Shown piece after piece: positions 53,645-63,179 of a DNA stretch of 64,000 nucleotides. The notes beneath the pieces are model-generated. The model was not told the origin of the DNA. It made no database searches and saw nothing but the letters and a program-made list of their open reading frames with translations. Within the stretch, counting starts at the first letter, position 1; every line of letters starts with the position of its first letter. The position numbers were made by a program, and so were the translations under genes. This DNA is from 66-474 sp040388785 (GTDB lineage Bacteria > Pseudomonadota > Gammaproteobacteria > Xanthomonadales > Rhodanobacteraceae), in assembly GCA_040388785.1 (NCBI GenBank), contig JAZKBD010000014.1, positions 1-64,000 on the forward strand, in the 5' to 3' direction.

Positions 53645-54398
53645 GGGTGTGACCCTTGTGTTCCCGTTTGAATTCTTCCAGCAAGCGTTGGTCGTTTTCG
53701 TCCAACGTCATGTTTTCCAGCAAATCCGGCCGGCGCAACCAGGTGCGGCCCAGCGCCTGCATCCGGCGCCAGCGGTTGATCGCCGCGTGATCGCCCGACA
53801 ACAGCACCGCCGGCACGTCGCCAAATTCATGGCTGACCGGCCGCGTGTAGTGCGGGCAATCCAGCAGGCCGCCCGAAAACGAATCCTGCAGCGCGGATTG
53901 CGCATCGCCCAACGCGCCTTCCTGCAACCTGCCGATCGCGTCGATCAACACCGCCGCGGCGAGTTCTCCGCCCGACAGCACGTAATCGCCAATCGACAGT
54001 TCCTCGTCGATCTCGTGCTCCAGCAGGCGCTCGTCGATGCCTTCGTAGCGCCCGCACAGCAAAATCATCCGCGGCAGTGAAGCCAATTGCCGCACCTTGT
54101 CCTGCGTGAGCCGCTTTCCCTGCGGACTCAGGTAAATCACCGGCGCCGGTTCCACGTGCCCCGTCGCCACTTGCCGCGCCGCCGCCAGCGTTTTCCGCAG
54201 CGGCTCGATCAGCATCACCATGCCCGGACCGCCGCCGCACACACTGTCGTCGACCCGGCGGTAACCACTCGTCGCGTAGTCGCGTGGATTCCACGCTTCC
54301 ACTTGCAGCAATCCGCGTTCGACCGCCCGGCCGATCACCCCGAAACCGGCGCATTGCTGCACGAATTCCGGAAACAGCGTGACGACATCGACGCGCAT
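53628..54398 (-). CDS. trmD: tRNA (guanine-N1)-methyltransferase
   Basis: TrmD methylates G37 next to the anticodon, preventing +1 frameshifts. The 256-residue SPOUT-family protein has the trefoil-knot AdoMet site (LLCGRYEGIDERLLEHEIDEE and LSIGDYVLSGGE). It lies one base after rimM and overlaps rplS. Confidence 0.97.
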   Translation of the reverse strand: MRVDVVTLFPEFVQQCAGFGVIGRAVERGLLQVEAWNPRDYATSGYRRVDDSVCGGGPGMVMLIEPLRKTLAAARQVATGHVEPAPVIYLSPQGKRLTQDKVRQLASLPRMILLCGRYEGIDERLLEHEIDEELSIGDYVLSGGELAAAVLIDAIGRLQEGALGDAQSALQDSFSGGLLDCPHYTRPVSHEFGDVPAVLLSGDHAAINRWRRMQALGRTWLRRPDLLENMTLDENDQRLLEEFKREHKGHTHEQDH

Positions 54399-54399
54399 C

Positions 54400-54915
54400 T
54401 CAGTCGTCCTTGTGCCAATCGACCGTGATGCGTCCCGCGTCCAGATCGACCGACTTCACGTAAACGTCCAGCACGTACGGAATCAGGCGCTCGCGTCCGG
54501 CTTCGTCGCGCGTCATCAGCACATCGTGCGCGCCGTTGTCGAACATGTGAGTGACGCGGCCCAAATCCTCGCCCGCTTCATTCACCACTTGCAGCCCTTC
54601 CAGATCCGTCTGGTAGAACTCGCCGGGTTCCAGCTCCGGCAATGCCTCGCGCGGAATCCAGATGCGAGCGCCGATCCATGCCGCCGCCGCGTCGCGATCC
54701 GCCACGCCGGGCAACATGGCGACGATGCCCTTGCCCTGCGCGTGTCCTTCCGCCCCGGCGATTTCCTCGAAGCGATCCGACTCGCGTTCCAGCAGCCAGG
54801 GCTTGTATCCGAAGATCGCCAGCCGCGGTTCGGTGAACGATTCCAGCTTCACCGCGCCGCGCACGCCATGCACACCCACGATGCGTCCGAGCAGCACCCG
54901 CCGCCCGCCATTCAT
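54400..54915 (-). CDS. rimM: Ribosome maturation factor RimM
   Basis: RimM helps assemble the 30S head and binds S19. The 171-residue protein has the RimM N-domain (LLGRIVGVHGVRGAVKLESFTE) and the C-terminal PRC barrel (GEFYQTDLEGLQVVNEAGEDLG). It lies in the conserved rpsP-rimM-trmD-rplS operon, 4 bases after rpsP. Confidence 0.97.
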   Translation of the reverse strand: MNGGRRVLLGRIVGVHGVRGAVKLESFTEPRLAIFGYKPWLLERESDRFEEIAGAEGHAQGKGIVAMLPGVADRDAAAAWIGARIWIPREALPELEPGEFYQTDLEGLQVVNEAGEDLGRVTHMFDNGAHDVLMTRDEAGRERLIPYVLDVYVKSVDLDAGRITVDWHKDD

Positions 54916-54919
54916 CGCG

Positions 54920-55180
54920 TCACGCAGCGGCAGGCTGCTTCGCCGCTTCCTTCGCCAGCGCCGCGACCTTGTCCGAGCACTGCGCGCCCTTGGCCACCCA
55001 CGCGTTCAGCTTCTCGACGTCGAGAACCAGGCGCTTGTCCTGACTACCGGCGGCGCCCGGGTTGAAGTAACCCAGACGCTCGATGCTGCGGCCGTCGCGG
55101 GCGCTGCGCTGGTCGGTCACCACCACGTGGTAAAACGGCCGGCCCTTGGCGCCTGCGCGCGAAAGACGAATCCTAACCAT
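54920..55180 (-). CDS. rpsP: 30S ribosomal protein S16
   Basis: S16 is a 30S assembly protein. The 86-residue product begins MVRIRLSRAGAKGRPFYHVV and has the family DQRSARDGRSIERLGYFNPGA. It follows ffh by about 110 bases, which probably hold a second promoter. Confidence 0.98.
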   Translation of the reverse strand: MVRIRLSRAGAKGRPFYHVVVTDQRSARDGRSIERLGYFNPGAAGSQDKRLVLDVEKLNAWVAKGAQCSDKVAALAKEAAKQPAAA

Positions 55181-55291
55181 GATCTATCGACTCCGAATGG
55201 AACGGCCGCAGTCGTCGACGCGACGTCCGGGCACGGGAAACGGGCAATTGTAAAGGGCGGAGCGGGGTTATCGCAACATGTCCGAAAGCGA

Positions 55292-56662
55292 TCAACGCCC
55301 CGGCATCCCGCGGCCACCCATGCCCTTCATGGCGCCGCCCATCTGCCGCATCAGCCCCTTCATGCCGCCGCGGGCGAACTTGCCCATCATCTTTTCCATC
55401 TGCGTGTACTGTTTCAGCAGGCGATTGACGTCGGCCGGCTCGGTGCCGGATCCGCGCGCCACGCGCGCGCGCCGCGAACCGTTCAGGAGATCGGGATGCC
55501 GGCGTTCCTTCTTCGTCATCGAACCGATGATCGCGATCATCCGCTTCACTTCCTTGTCATTGACCTGCGACTTCACCTTGTCCGGCAGCGACGACACGCC
55601 CGGCAGCTTTTCCATCAGGCCGGCCAAGCCACCCATGTTGAGCATCTGGTCGAGCTGGTCCTTCATGTCGTTGAGATCGAAGCGCTTGCCCTTGGCGACC
55701 TTGGCCGCAAGTTTGGCCGCCTTGTCGGCATCGGTCTTCTGTTGCACGTCCTCGATCAGCGACAGCACGTCGCCCATGCCGAGGATGCGGGTGGCCATGC
55801 GGTCGGGATGGAACGGCTCCAGCGCATCGGGCTTCTCGCCCGCACCCAGAAACTTGATCGGCCGGCCGGTGACGTAACGCACCGACAACGCTGCGCCGCC
55901 GCGCGCATCGCCGTCGACCTTGGTCAGGATTACGCCGGTCAGCGGCAGCGCATCGGCAAAATGCTTCGCGGTGTTGGCCGCGTCCTGGCCGGTCATCGAA
56001 TCGACCACGAACAGCGTCTCGACCGGATCCACGGCCGCGTGCAGCGCCTTGATCTCGGCCATCATGGCTTCGTCGATCGAAGTGCGGCCGGCGGTATCGA
56101 CGATCAGCACGTCGGCGACTTCGCGTTTGGCCGCATCGACCGCAGCCTTGGCGATCGCGACGGGCTTCTCGCCCGCGTGCGATGGCACGAAGCCCGCGCC
56201 GACCTGCGCGGCCAATGTCTGCAACTGTTCGATCGCGGCGGGACGATACACGTCGGCCGACACCACCATCACCTTCTTCTTCTGGCCGATCAGGTGTCTG
56301 GCGAGTTTCGCGACCGTGGTGGTCTTGCCGGCGCCCTGCAGGCCCGCCATCAGCACCACCGCGGGTGGTGTGGCGGCGAGGTGCAGCGATGCGTTCTGCG
56401 TGCCCATCACCGCGGTCAGCTCGTCGCGCACCACCTTGATCAGCGCCTGACCCGGCGTCAGCGACTTCAGCACTTCCTGGCCGACCGCGCGCACCTTGAT
56501 GCGCTCGATCAGCGCCTGCACCACCGGCAGCGCGACGTCCGCTTCCAGCAACGCGACGCGCACTTCGCGCAGCGCCTCGCGGATGTTTTCCTCGGTCAGG
56601 CGGCCGCGCCCGGTCAGGCGCTGGACGGTAGAGGACAGGCGCTGGGTGAGATTGTCGAACAT
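55292..56662 (-). CDS. ffh: Signal recognition particle protein Ffh
   Basis: Ffh binds 4.5S RNA and signal sequences and delivers ribosomes to FtsY. The 456-residue protein has the N domain, the GTPase G domain (MAGLQGAGKTTTVAKLA near residue 105; DTAGRTSIDEAM; TKVDGDARGG) and the methionine-rich M domain ending in glycine/methionine repeats (KFARGGMKGLMRQMGGAMKG). Upstream, ypjD would be the conserved neighbour, but an SdpRI-like pair lies between. Confidence 0.98.
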   Translation of the reverse strand: MFDNLTQRLSSTVQRLTGRGRLTEENIREALREVRVALLEADVALPVVQALIERIKVRAVGQEVLKSLTPGQALIKVVRDELTAVMGTQNASLHLAATPPAVVLMAGLQGAGKTTTVAKLARHLIGQKKKVMVVSADVYRPAAIEQLQTLAAQVGAGFVPSHAGEKPVAIAKAAVDAAKREVADVLIVDTAGRTSIDEAMMAEIKALHAAVDPVETLFVVDSMTGQDAANTAKHFADALPLTGVILTKVDGDARGGAALSVRYVTGRPIKFLGAGEKPDALEPFHPDRMATRILGMGDVLSLIEDVQQKTDADKAAKLAAKVAKGKRFDLNDMKDQLDQMLNMGGLAGLMEKLPGVSSLPDKVKSQVNDKEVKRMIAIIGSMTKKERRHPDLLNGSRRARVARGSGTEPADVNRLLKQYTQMEKMMGKFARGGMKGLMRQMGGAMKGMGGRGMPGR

Positions 56663-56732
56663 GGCGGGATCACGAACATCGAAACCACCAGTTTAGCGGA
56701 GGGCGCCGGTCAGGCGCGATCACCCGAAGCAC

Positions 56733-57398
56733 TCATGGCTCGCTTTCCCGCGATGACGCCGATCCTTCGACACGCCTATAAAGAAAGTACGAATAAATCG
56801 CCGGGATGAAACCGGCCGCAAGCGCCGAGACCACCAGCACGACCGGCGATGCATACAGCAAGCCGCCCGCGATCCAGACCAGCCCCGCCAGCACGAACAG
56901 CCAGCCGGCGAGACGATGCGTGCGTTCCCACACCACGTCGCTGGTGAGCGTCCACGGCGTGCGGATGCCGACGAAGAAATTCTTGCGGAACTTGCCCATG
57001 AAATTTCCGATCACCACCAGCAGCGCGCCCACGGCAATCGGGGCGACAAGCTGCACCGAGACATGGTGGCCGGCACCCGCAAGCAAGGCCACGGTGCCGA
57101 CGACCAGCAAGAACGCGAGCGTCGCCAGCACGATGACGCCGTACGTGCGCGCGAACGGTGCGATCTCGAACTTGCGCGGCGAGATCGCCGGCAGCACCGC
57201 CAGCATCAGGGCAAGCCCGGACATCATCAGCGGCCAGATGGCGGCGGCCCAGAATCGCGGCGTCCAGCCATTCACGGTTCCGTCCGCGCTCCAATGGCTG
57301 GGCGTTCGCGCGGGCAGGTGCGGATACATCCATGCCGCGATGCCCAGCATCGCCGCGACGAAAAGCCCGGAAATGATCCACGTGCCTGTCTGCTTCAT
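56733..57398 (-). CDS. SdpI-family integral membrane protein
   Basis: The 221-residue protein has about six membrane helices: a DUF1648 half (PARTPSHWSADGTVNGW) and the SdpI half (GNFMGKFRKNFFVGIRTPWT then SDVVWERTHRLAGWLFV). In Bacillus subtilis SdpI gives immunity to the SdpC toxin and sequesters the repressor SdpR. Here it overlaps, as ATGA, with an ArsR-type repressor gene, the same arrangement. No SdpC-like toxin is seen, so a signalling or envelope role is possible. The real target is unknown. Confidence 0.88.
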   Translation of the reverse strand: MKQTGTWIISGLFVAAMLGIAAWMYPHLPARTPSHWSADGTVNGWTPRFWAAAIWPLMMSGLALMLAVLPAISPRKFEIAPFARTYGVIVLATLAFLLVVGTVALLAGAGHHVSVQLVAPIAVGALLVVIGNFMGKFRKNFFVGIRTPWTLTSDVVWERTHRLAGWLFVLAGLVWIAGGLLYASPVVLVVSALAAGFIPAIYSYFLYRRVEGSASSRESEP

Positions 57399-57682
57399 TT
57401 GCCCTCTCCACGCCCGCGCGTCGCGGGAACAAGGTCCAGCACCAACCGCGTCAGGTCTTCCATCACCGAGGTGTTGAGCGAATACACGATGTTGCGCCCG
57501 CGCCGCTCGTTGCGAACCAGATCGGCCCGCTTCAGCACCGTGAAATGATGCGAAAGCGTCGCGCCGGTCATGTCGAACATCGCGCCGATCTCGCCCGCGC
57601 TCAAGCTGCCCTTCTGCAAACGCTTGAGGATCGCACGACGCGTCGGGTCGGCCAGCGCACGGAACACCTCCTGTTGTTTCAT
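57395..57682 (-). CDS. ArsR-family transcriptional repressor, SdpR-like
   Basis: The 95-residue winged-helix protein (MKQQEVFRALADPTRRAIL; GEIGAMFDMTGATLSHHFTVLKRADLV; ERRGRNIVYSLN) is an autorepressor-type SdpR homologue. No metal-binding cysteine motif is present, so it is not a metal sensor of the ArsR/SmtB class. A strong inverted repeat lies 30 bases upstream of its start. Translation is coupled to the SdpI-like gene. Confidence 0.92.
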   Translation of the reverse strand: MKQQEVFRALADPTRRAILKRLQKGSLSAGEIGAMFDMTGATLSHHFTVLKRADLVRNERRGRNIVYSLNTSVMEDLTRLVLDLVPATRGRGEGK

Positions 57683-57712
57683 CGGAACGACCTGCCGAAA
57701 CCACGCGCGTAT

Positions 57713-57732
57713 ATTTAGATAATCATCTAAAT
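57713..57732. promoter_or_regulatory. Probable operator of the SdpR-like repressor
   Basis: ATTTAGAT (57713-57720) and ATCTAAAT (57725-57732) form a perfect 8-base inverted repeat around AATC. The AT-rich palindrome stands out in the GC-rich surroundings and sits upstream of the repressor gene within the divergent ypjD-sdpR interval. The form is typical of ArsR-family binding sites. Confidence 0.75.
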
Positions 57733-57810
57733 GTTGTATGTGCCATTGGTCACGCGCCGACGCGTTCGCGCCGCTGGAATGCCGACCCGACGCCATGCGA
57801 CACTGCGCCG

Positions 57811-58626
57811 ATGCCCATTCACTCGACCACGATGGAGCTTGCGGCGGTCTTGGCGATCGCGCTGTACTTCACCGCCGCCGCCGCGCTGGCGCGCCCGCTG
57901 TTGAACCAGGGCGCGATCGCGCGGCGCGCGGGTTTGGCTTTCGGAACCATCGCGGTGCTGCTGCACTTCGCGGTGCTGTTCGGCATCCACCGCGGCGCGG
58001 TGGACCTGCACTTTTACGCCGCGCTGTCGCTGGTGTCAGCGGTGATCGCGGCGCTGACGCTGATCGTGAACGTGGCGCGTCCGGTCGCGGCGCTCGGCAT
58101 CATCCTGTTTCCGCTGGCCGGTTTGTTCCTCGCCATCGATGAATTCCTGGCGCCGCCCACCGCGCCATTCCCGCTGGATTGGCAGATTGGCCTGCACGTG
58201 ATCATCGCGCTCCTGGCTTACAGCCTGCTTGCGATCGCCGCGGTGCTGGCGCTGCTGCTCGCGACCCAGGAAAAAGCGCTGCGCACGCGCACGTTGAATG
58301 CATGGGCCGATGCGCTGCCGCCGCTGACGCAAACCGAATCGCTGATGTTCAAGTTGATCGGCGCTGGCTTCGCGCTGCTGACGCTCACGCTGCTGTCGGG
58401 CATCCTGTTCGTGCACAACCTGCACGCGCAGCATCAGGCGCACACGGCGATCCTGTCGCTGGTCGCGTGGATCATCTTCGGCGTGCTGCTGTTCGGCCGC
58501 TGGCGCTGGGGCTGGCGCGGACGCCGCGCGGTGAATCTCACGCTGGCCGGCATGGCGATCCTGCTGCTGGCGTTTTTCGGTTCCAAGTTCGTGCTGGAGC
58601 AAATCCTCCACCGCCGCGGCATGTGA
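57811..58626 (+). CDS. ypjD: Inner membrane protein YpjD, CcsA-like cytochrome c assembly family
   Basis: The 271-residue polytopic protein (about eight helices) belongs to the cytochrome c assembly/CcsA family, visible in DWQIGLHVIIALLAYSLLAI and the HNLHAQHQAHTAILSLVAW segment with likely heme-facing histidines. It is a standard neighbour of ffh in gammaproteobacteria (E. coli ypjD). Its precise role is unsettled. It diverges from the SdpRI-like pair. Confidence 0.88.
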   Translation: MPIHSTTMELAAVLAIALYFTAAAALARPLLNQGAIARRAGLAFGTIAVLLHFAVLFGIHRGAVDLHFYAALSLVSAVIAALTLIVNVARPVAALGIILFPLAGLFLAIDEFLAPPTAPFPLDWQIGLHVIIALLAYSLLAIAAVLALLLATQEKALRTRTLNAWADALPPLTQTESLMFKLIGAGFALLTLTLLSGILFVHNLHAQHQAHTAILSLVAWIIFGVLLFGRWRWGWRGRRAVNLTLAGMAILLLAFFGSKFVLEQILHRRGM

Positions 58627-58793
58627 CCCGCCGGCAACGCTGGGGCCGGACAAAATCCTCCGCTCGCGTCGAGCGCAGCTCGCATGGCGAACGGATATAA
58701 GGCCATCAAATCGATCAACGCGTGCAAGCGTTACGGCGTTGTGCAAACATCCGCGGCGTTTGCGGCATCGTTTTCCTTTCCGGAGTCTTCCCA

Positions 58794-60818
58794 ATGTTCT
58801 CGACCGGTTCCACGCAGGGGTGGAATGCAAGCGCACCTCGGTTCGCGCGTTTTTTCGTGGGCTCTTTGGTGGCACTGGGCCTCGCGTGGCTCGCGATCGG
58901 CAGCGCACGCGCCGATTCGACGCTCGACCCGTCGCTGCTGCCGGAGATCCAGTCGGCAACATTCGAGGTCGTTGCGGCCAAGCCGGCGGACACGCTCACG
59001 TACGAGAAGCCGCTGCCGATGGACTTGCTGCCGTACCAGGAGCGCACCGACAAGTACTACTCCGTGGGTACCGCGTTCGCAATCGGGCCGAACACCTACG
59101 TCACCGCCGCGCATGTGTTCATGGTCGGCTACCAGAGCCTGTGGGGCGCGCCGGAACTGCGCGACGCGTCGGGCAAGGTGTACGCGATCGACAAGGTCGA
59201 GAAGTTCGCGCTGCGGCGCGACTTCGTGGTGTTCTCGCTGAAGGATCCGCCGAAGATCACGCCGCTCGCTGTCGATGCCAAACCAGGCTTGAACCAGGTC
59301 GTCTATTCGGTCGGCAATGCGCTCGGCACCGGCGTGGTCATCCGCAATGGCCTGTACACGTCGAACACGCCGGAAGACCAGGACGGCCAGTGGAAGTGGA
59401 TCCGCTTCTCGGCCGCAGCATCACCCGGCAACAGCGGCGGTCCACTGCTCGACCAGGGCGGCAAGGTGGTCGGCATCGTGCTGATGAAGTCGCCCAACGA
59501 AAACCTCAACTACGCGCTGCCGATGAGCGAAGTGCTGGACGCACCCAAGGACCTCGCGCGCTTCGACAAGCGCATCTCATACCAGTTCGACGTGTTCGAT
59601 TCGACGCTGAGCGGTACGTTCAAGGGTGACTTCAAGCTGCCGCTTTCGGTGTCCGGTTTCTTCGCGGCGTACGGCAACGCGTTTCATCCCTTCCTCGATT
59701 CGCAATTGAAGGCGCTGCTGGGACAGCAATCCGCGAACCTCTTTCCGAACGGCAACGGTTCGCACCAACTGCTGTACAGCGGCCCGTCGATGGACGATTT
59801 CCCGCAGCTCGTGACGCGCAACAGCGACGGCGTGTGGACGACCAGCGGGCGTTCGAACGTCAAGATCACGTTGCCCGCCAACGGTTATGTCGCGGCCGGC
59901 GTCGCCGCGCAGAACATCCTGTTCCACCTGCGCAAACCGGACAACGTTCCCGATGCGAAGTTCCATCATGACCCGAAAGGCGTGATGGACATGCTGCTGA
60001 AAACCGGCTTCCTGAAGCGCGGGATTGGACCGGAACGGATCCTCGTGACGTCGCTGGGCAACCCGGGCAGCACCGAAACCTGGAGCGACCGCTGGGGCCG
60101 CCATTGGCAGGTGTGGCGTTGGCCCGTGCCGTACGCCGATGGTTACGTCAGCGTGTTCGCGCTGCCGACGCCGGACGGTTACGCAATGCTGATGCGGATC
60201 GAACCCGCCACCTCGAAGCACGACACCACCATCAACATGCAGGCGCTGACCGATTTCGTGAGCCTGCCCTACGACGGCACGCTGGCGCAATGGAAGGCGT
60301 TCCTTGCCGATCCGACTGTGCTGCCGGACGTTTTCAGGAACATCCACATCGCCTTCGATTACGGCAAGGATTTCAGCTACGACTCGTCGCGGCTGGCGTT
60401 CTCGCTGACGCCCGACCTGCAGAAGATCGATGCCGGCAGCGTACTGACATTGGGCTTCACGTTCTTTCCCGATCACGACGGCAAGACCGTGTGGGATGTC
60501 GGCCAGGTTTGGCTGGCCGAAGACAACCACGACCACCACTGGATCAGCCTGCTGCGCAACCAGGCGCCGCCGGCCGACCTCGACGACAGCTACCAGAGTT
60601 TCTGGAAGAAGATCGTGGGCCGCCAGCACCCGTACGACGCGCAGTCCTACAGCGAGAGCGACATGACCAAGATCAACGCGGTGGTGCCGCCTGCGAATGG
60701 CGACAAGTCGTCGGTTCTGTACACCGCCTACGTGTACCAACCCGGCACGCAGCCGCAGGCTGAGATGAAGCAGAAGCTTGATGCGCTGTTGAAGAACGTG
60801 AAGATCAAGGAACCGTAA
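58794..60818 (+). CDS. Large trypsin-like serine protease with an unassigned C-terminal region
   Basis: The 674-residue protein has an N-terminal hydrophobic segment (FFVGSLVALGLAWLAIGSARA) consistent with export. The first 250 residues are a trypsin-fold domain: GTAFAIGPNTYVTAAHVF (H107), RRDFVVFSLKD (D143) and SPGNSGGPLLDQGG (S214), a complete catalytic triad. No PDZ domain is visible, unlike DegP. Residues 270-674 match nothing I recognise; they contain many aromatic residues and no membrane helix. A ribosome-binding site GGAG lies 8 bases before ATG 58794. Transcribed alone, convergent with tkt. Confidence 0.85.
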   Translation: MFSTGSTQGWNASAPRFARFFVGSLVALGLAWLAIGSARADSTLDPSLLPEIQSATFEVVAAKPADTLTYEKPLPMDLLPYQERTDKYYSVGTAFAIGPNTYVTAAHVFMVGYQSLWGAPELRDASGKVYAIDKVEKFALRRDFVVFSLKDPPKITPLAVDAKPGLNQVVYSVGNALGTGVVIRNGLYTSNTPEDQDGQWKWIRFSAAASPGNSGGPLLDQGGKVVGIVLMKSPNENLNYALPMSEVLDAPKDLARFDKRISYQFDVFDSTLSGTFKGDFKLPLSVSGFFAAYGNAFHPFLDSQLKALLGQQSANLFPNGNGSHQLLYSGPSMDDFPQLVTRNSDGVWTTSGRSNVKITLPANGYVAAGVAAQNILFHLRKPDNVPDAKFHHDPKGVMDMLLKTGFLKRGIGPERILVTSLGNPGSTETWSDRWGRHWQVWRWPVPYADGYVSVFALPTPDGYAMLMRIEPATSKHDTTINMQALTDFVSLPYDGTLAQWKAFLADPTVLPDVFRNIHIAFDYGKDFSYDSSRLAFSLTPDLQKIDAGSVLTLGFTFFPDHDGKTVWDVGQVWLAEDNHDHHWISLLRNQAPPADLDDSYQSFWKKIVGRQHPYDAQSYSESDMTKINAVVPPANGDKSSVLYTAYVYQPGTQPQAEMKQKLDALLKNVKIKEP

Positions 60819-60860
60819 CCGAGCCTCGCGTGCGCGGTGCGCATCGCGAGTGGTCGTCCC

Positions 60861-62909
60861 TCATCGGCCGAGCAACGCCTTCGCCTTCGCGATCACGTTG
60901 TCGACGGTGAAGCCATACTTTTCCAGCACCAGTTCGCCGGGTGCGGAGGCGCCGTAGCGGTTCACGCCCACGCCGGAACCGCGATCACCGACCCAGCGTT
61001 CCCAGCCTTCGCGGCAGCCGGCTTCCACCGCAAGCCGCGCGTGCACGTTGGGCGGCAGCACGGAATCGCGATACGACTGATCCTGTTCCGCGAACAATTC
61101 CCAGCTCGGCATCGATACCGCGCGCGCCTTGATCCCCTCGGCCTGCAGTTTCTCGACGGCCTTGGCCGCAAGATCGGTTTCGGCACCGGTGCCGATCACG
61201 ATCAGTTCCGGTTCGCCTTCGCAATCCAGCAACACGTACGCGCCTTTGCGTACGCCTTCCGCGCTGGCGAACTTGTTGCGATCGAGTGTCGGCACGTTCT
61301 GGCGCGACAGGATCAACGCGGTCGGACGGTTCTGGGTTTCGATCGCGACCTTCCATGCGACCGCGGTTTCGTTCGCGTCGCCCGGACGGATCACGTTGAG
61401 GTTCGGCACCGATCGCAGGCCGGCGAGTTGTTCGACCGGTTCGTGGGTCGGGCCGTCTTCGCCCACCGCGATGGAGTCATGCGTGAACACGTTGACGACC
61501 TGCAAGCCCATGATCGCGGCGAGCCGCATCGGTGGCCGCATGTAATCGGAGAACACCATGAAGGTGGCGGTGTACGGAATGAACCCGCCATGCGCAGCCA
61601 TGCCGTTGGCGATCGAACCCATCGCGTGCTCGCGCACGCCGAAGTGCAGGTTGCGGCCGGCGTAGCTCCACGTCTCTTCCTCGCAGCTCTGTTCGTCCGG
61701 CTCCTTGCCGGGTGAGAACACGCCCGTGCCTTTCACCGCCGTGTGGGTGGACGGGTCGAGATCGGCCGAACCGCCGCTGATCGCCGGCAACTTCGGCGCG
61801 ATCGCCGACAGCACCTTGCCGCCCGCGACGCGGGTCGCGAGTCCCTTGGCATCGGCCGGGAACACCGGCACGTCGGTGTCCCATCCGGCCGGCAGCTTGC
61901 CATCGAGAGAGCCTTGCAATTCCGCCGCAAGTTCCGGAAAAGCCTTGGCATATTTGTTCCAGCGGCGCTTCCAGCCGGCCTCGGCGCCCTTGCCTTTCTT
62001 CTGCGCTTCGCGGAAATGCGCCAGCGCCTCGTCGGGCACGAAGAACGCCGGCTGATCAGGCCAGCCGAGCTTCTGCTTGGTCTTGATGACATTGTCGGCG
62101 CCCAACGGCGAACCGTGCGCCTTGTAGCTGTCCTGCAGCGGCGAACCGAAACCGATGTGCGTGCGCACCAGGATCATCGACGGCTGGTCCTTCTTGCCCT
62201 TCGCGCGCTTGATGGCCTTTTCGATCGCATCGAGATCGTTGCCGTTCTCGATCGTCTGCACGTGCCAGCCGTACGCCTTGAAGCGCGCGGCGCGGTTTTC
62301 GGTGAAGGTGATGTCGGTGCCGGCCGCCAGCGTCACGTAGTTGTCGTCGTACAGGCAGATCAGTTTGCCGAGCTTGAGGTGCCCGGCGAGCGACGCTGCT
62401 TCCGAAGTGACGCCTTCCATCAGGTCACCATCGCTGACGAGGGCGTAGGTGTGGTGATCGACGACCTTGTGGCCGTCGCGGTTGTAGCGCGCGGCGAGCT
62501 GCGCCTCGGCCATCGCCATGCCGACCGCGTTGGCCATGCCCTGCCCCAGCGGACCGGTGGTGACTTCCACGCCGGCCGTGTGGCCGCGCTCGGGATGACC
62601 CGGTGTCCGGCTGCCCCATTGGCGGAACTGCTTTATGTCGTCCAGCGACAAGTCGTAGCCGGTGAGATAAAGCAGGCTGTACAACAACGCGGAACCGTGG
62701 CCTGCCGACAGCACGAAGCGGTCGCGATCGGCCCAGTGCGGATCGACCGGATTGTGTTTCAGGAACTTCGTCCACAGCACGTACGCCATCGGCGCCGCGC
62801 CCAGCGGCAGGCCGGGATGGCCGCTGTTGGCCTTCTGCACCATGTCCACCGACAGGAAACGGATGGTGTTGACGCAAGTCTGGTCGAGATCGGCTGCCAC
62901 GGCGTTCAC
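60861..62909 (-). CDS. tkt: Transketolase
   Basis: This thiamine-diphosphate enzyme moves two-carbon ketol units in the pentose phosphate pathway. The 682-residue protein has the N-terminal SVDMVQKANSGHPGLPLGAAP, the TPP motif SDGDLMEGVTSEAASLAGHL, the pyrimidine-domain HDSIAVGEDGPTHEP and the C-terminal domain. It reads cleanly and stands alone, divergent from rpmJ. Confidence 0.98.
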   Translation of the reverse strand: MNAVAADLDQTCVNTIRFLSVDMVQKANSGHPGLPLGAAPMAYVLWTKFLKHNPVDPHWADRDRFVLSAGHGSALLYSLLYLTGYDLSLDDIKQFRQWGSRTPGHPERGHTAGVEVTTGPLGQGMANAVGMAMAEAQLAARYNRDGHKVVDHHTYALVSDGDLMEGVTSEAASLAGHLKLGKLICLYDDNYVTLAAGTDITFTENRAARFKAYGWHVQTIENGNDLDAIEKAIKRAKGKKDQPSMILVRTHIGFGSPLQDSYKAHGSPLGADNVIKTKQKLGWPDQPAFFVPDEALAHFREAQKKGKGAEAGWKRRWNKYAKAFPELAAELQGSLDGKLPAGWDTDVPVFPADAKGLATRVAGGKVLSAIAPKLPAISGGSADLDPSTHTAVKGTGVFSPGKEPDEQSCEEETWSYAGRNLHFGVREHAMGSIANGMAAHGGFIPYTATFMVFSDYMRPPMRLAAIMGLQVVNVFTHDSIAVGEDGPTHEPVEQLAGLRSVPNLNVIRPGDANETAVAWKVAIETQNRPTALILSRQNVPTLDRNKFASAEGVRKGAYVLLDCEGEPELIVIGTGAETDLAAKAVEKLQAEGIKARAVSMPSWELFAEQDQSYRDSVLPPNVHARLAVEAGCREGWERWVGDRGSGVGVNRYGASAPGELVLEKYGFTVDNVIAKAKALLGR

Positions 62910-63042
62910 TCCGGAAGGTCTGGATGCGAAACCCCGTAGGATACCCGCCCGGTTCGGGCCTGTCCGCAGGCTTGCGGCAAGTGGTTATGCACGCTACACT
63001 TTCCCGCTTTGTTTCGGCCAGATCGTTCCCGAGGAGTCCGCC

Positions 63043-63168
63043 GTGAAGGTGCTTTCTTCCCTGAAGTCCGCCAAGCAGCGGCACCGCGACTGCAAGGTCG
63101 TGCGCCGGCGCGGCAAGGTGTTCGTGATTTGCAAGAGCAATCCGCGCTTCAAGGCTCGTCAACGTTGA
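63043..63168 (+). CDS. rpmJ: 50S ribosomal protein L36, zinc-free type
   Basis: The 41-residue protein (MKVLSSLKSAKQRHRDC to NPRFKARQR) is the form of L36 that lacks the CxxC zinc site, like E. coli YkgO. It starts with GTG at 63043 after a strong GAGGAG. In Xanthomonadales this type is the usual L36 and is encoded away from the ribosomal protein operons. The 10-N gap lies 11 bases downstream. Confidence 0.95.
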   Translation: MKVLSSLKSAKQRHRDCKVVRRRGKVFVICKSNPRFKARQR

Positions 63169-63179
63169 TGCGCGACCGT

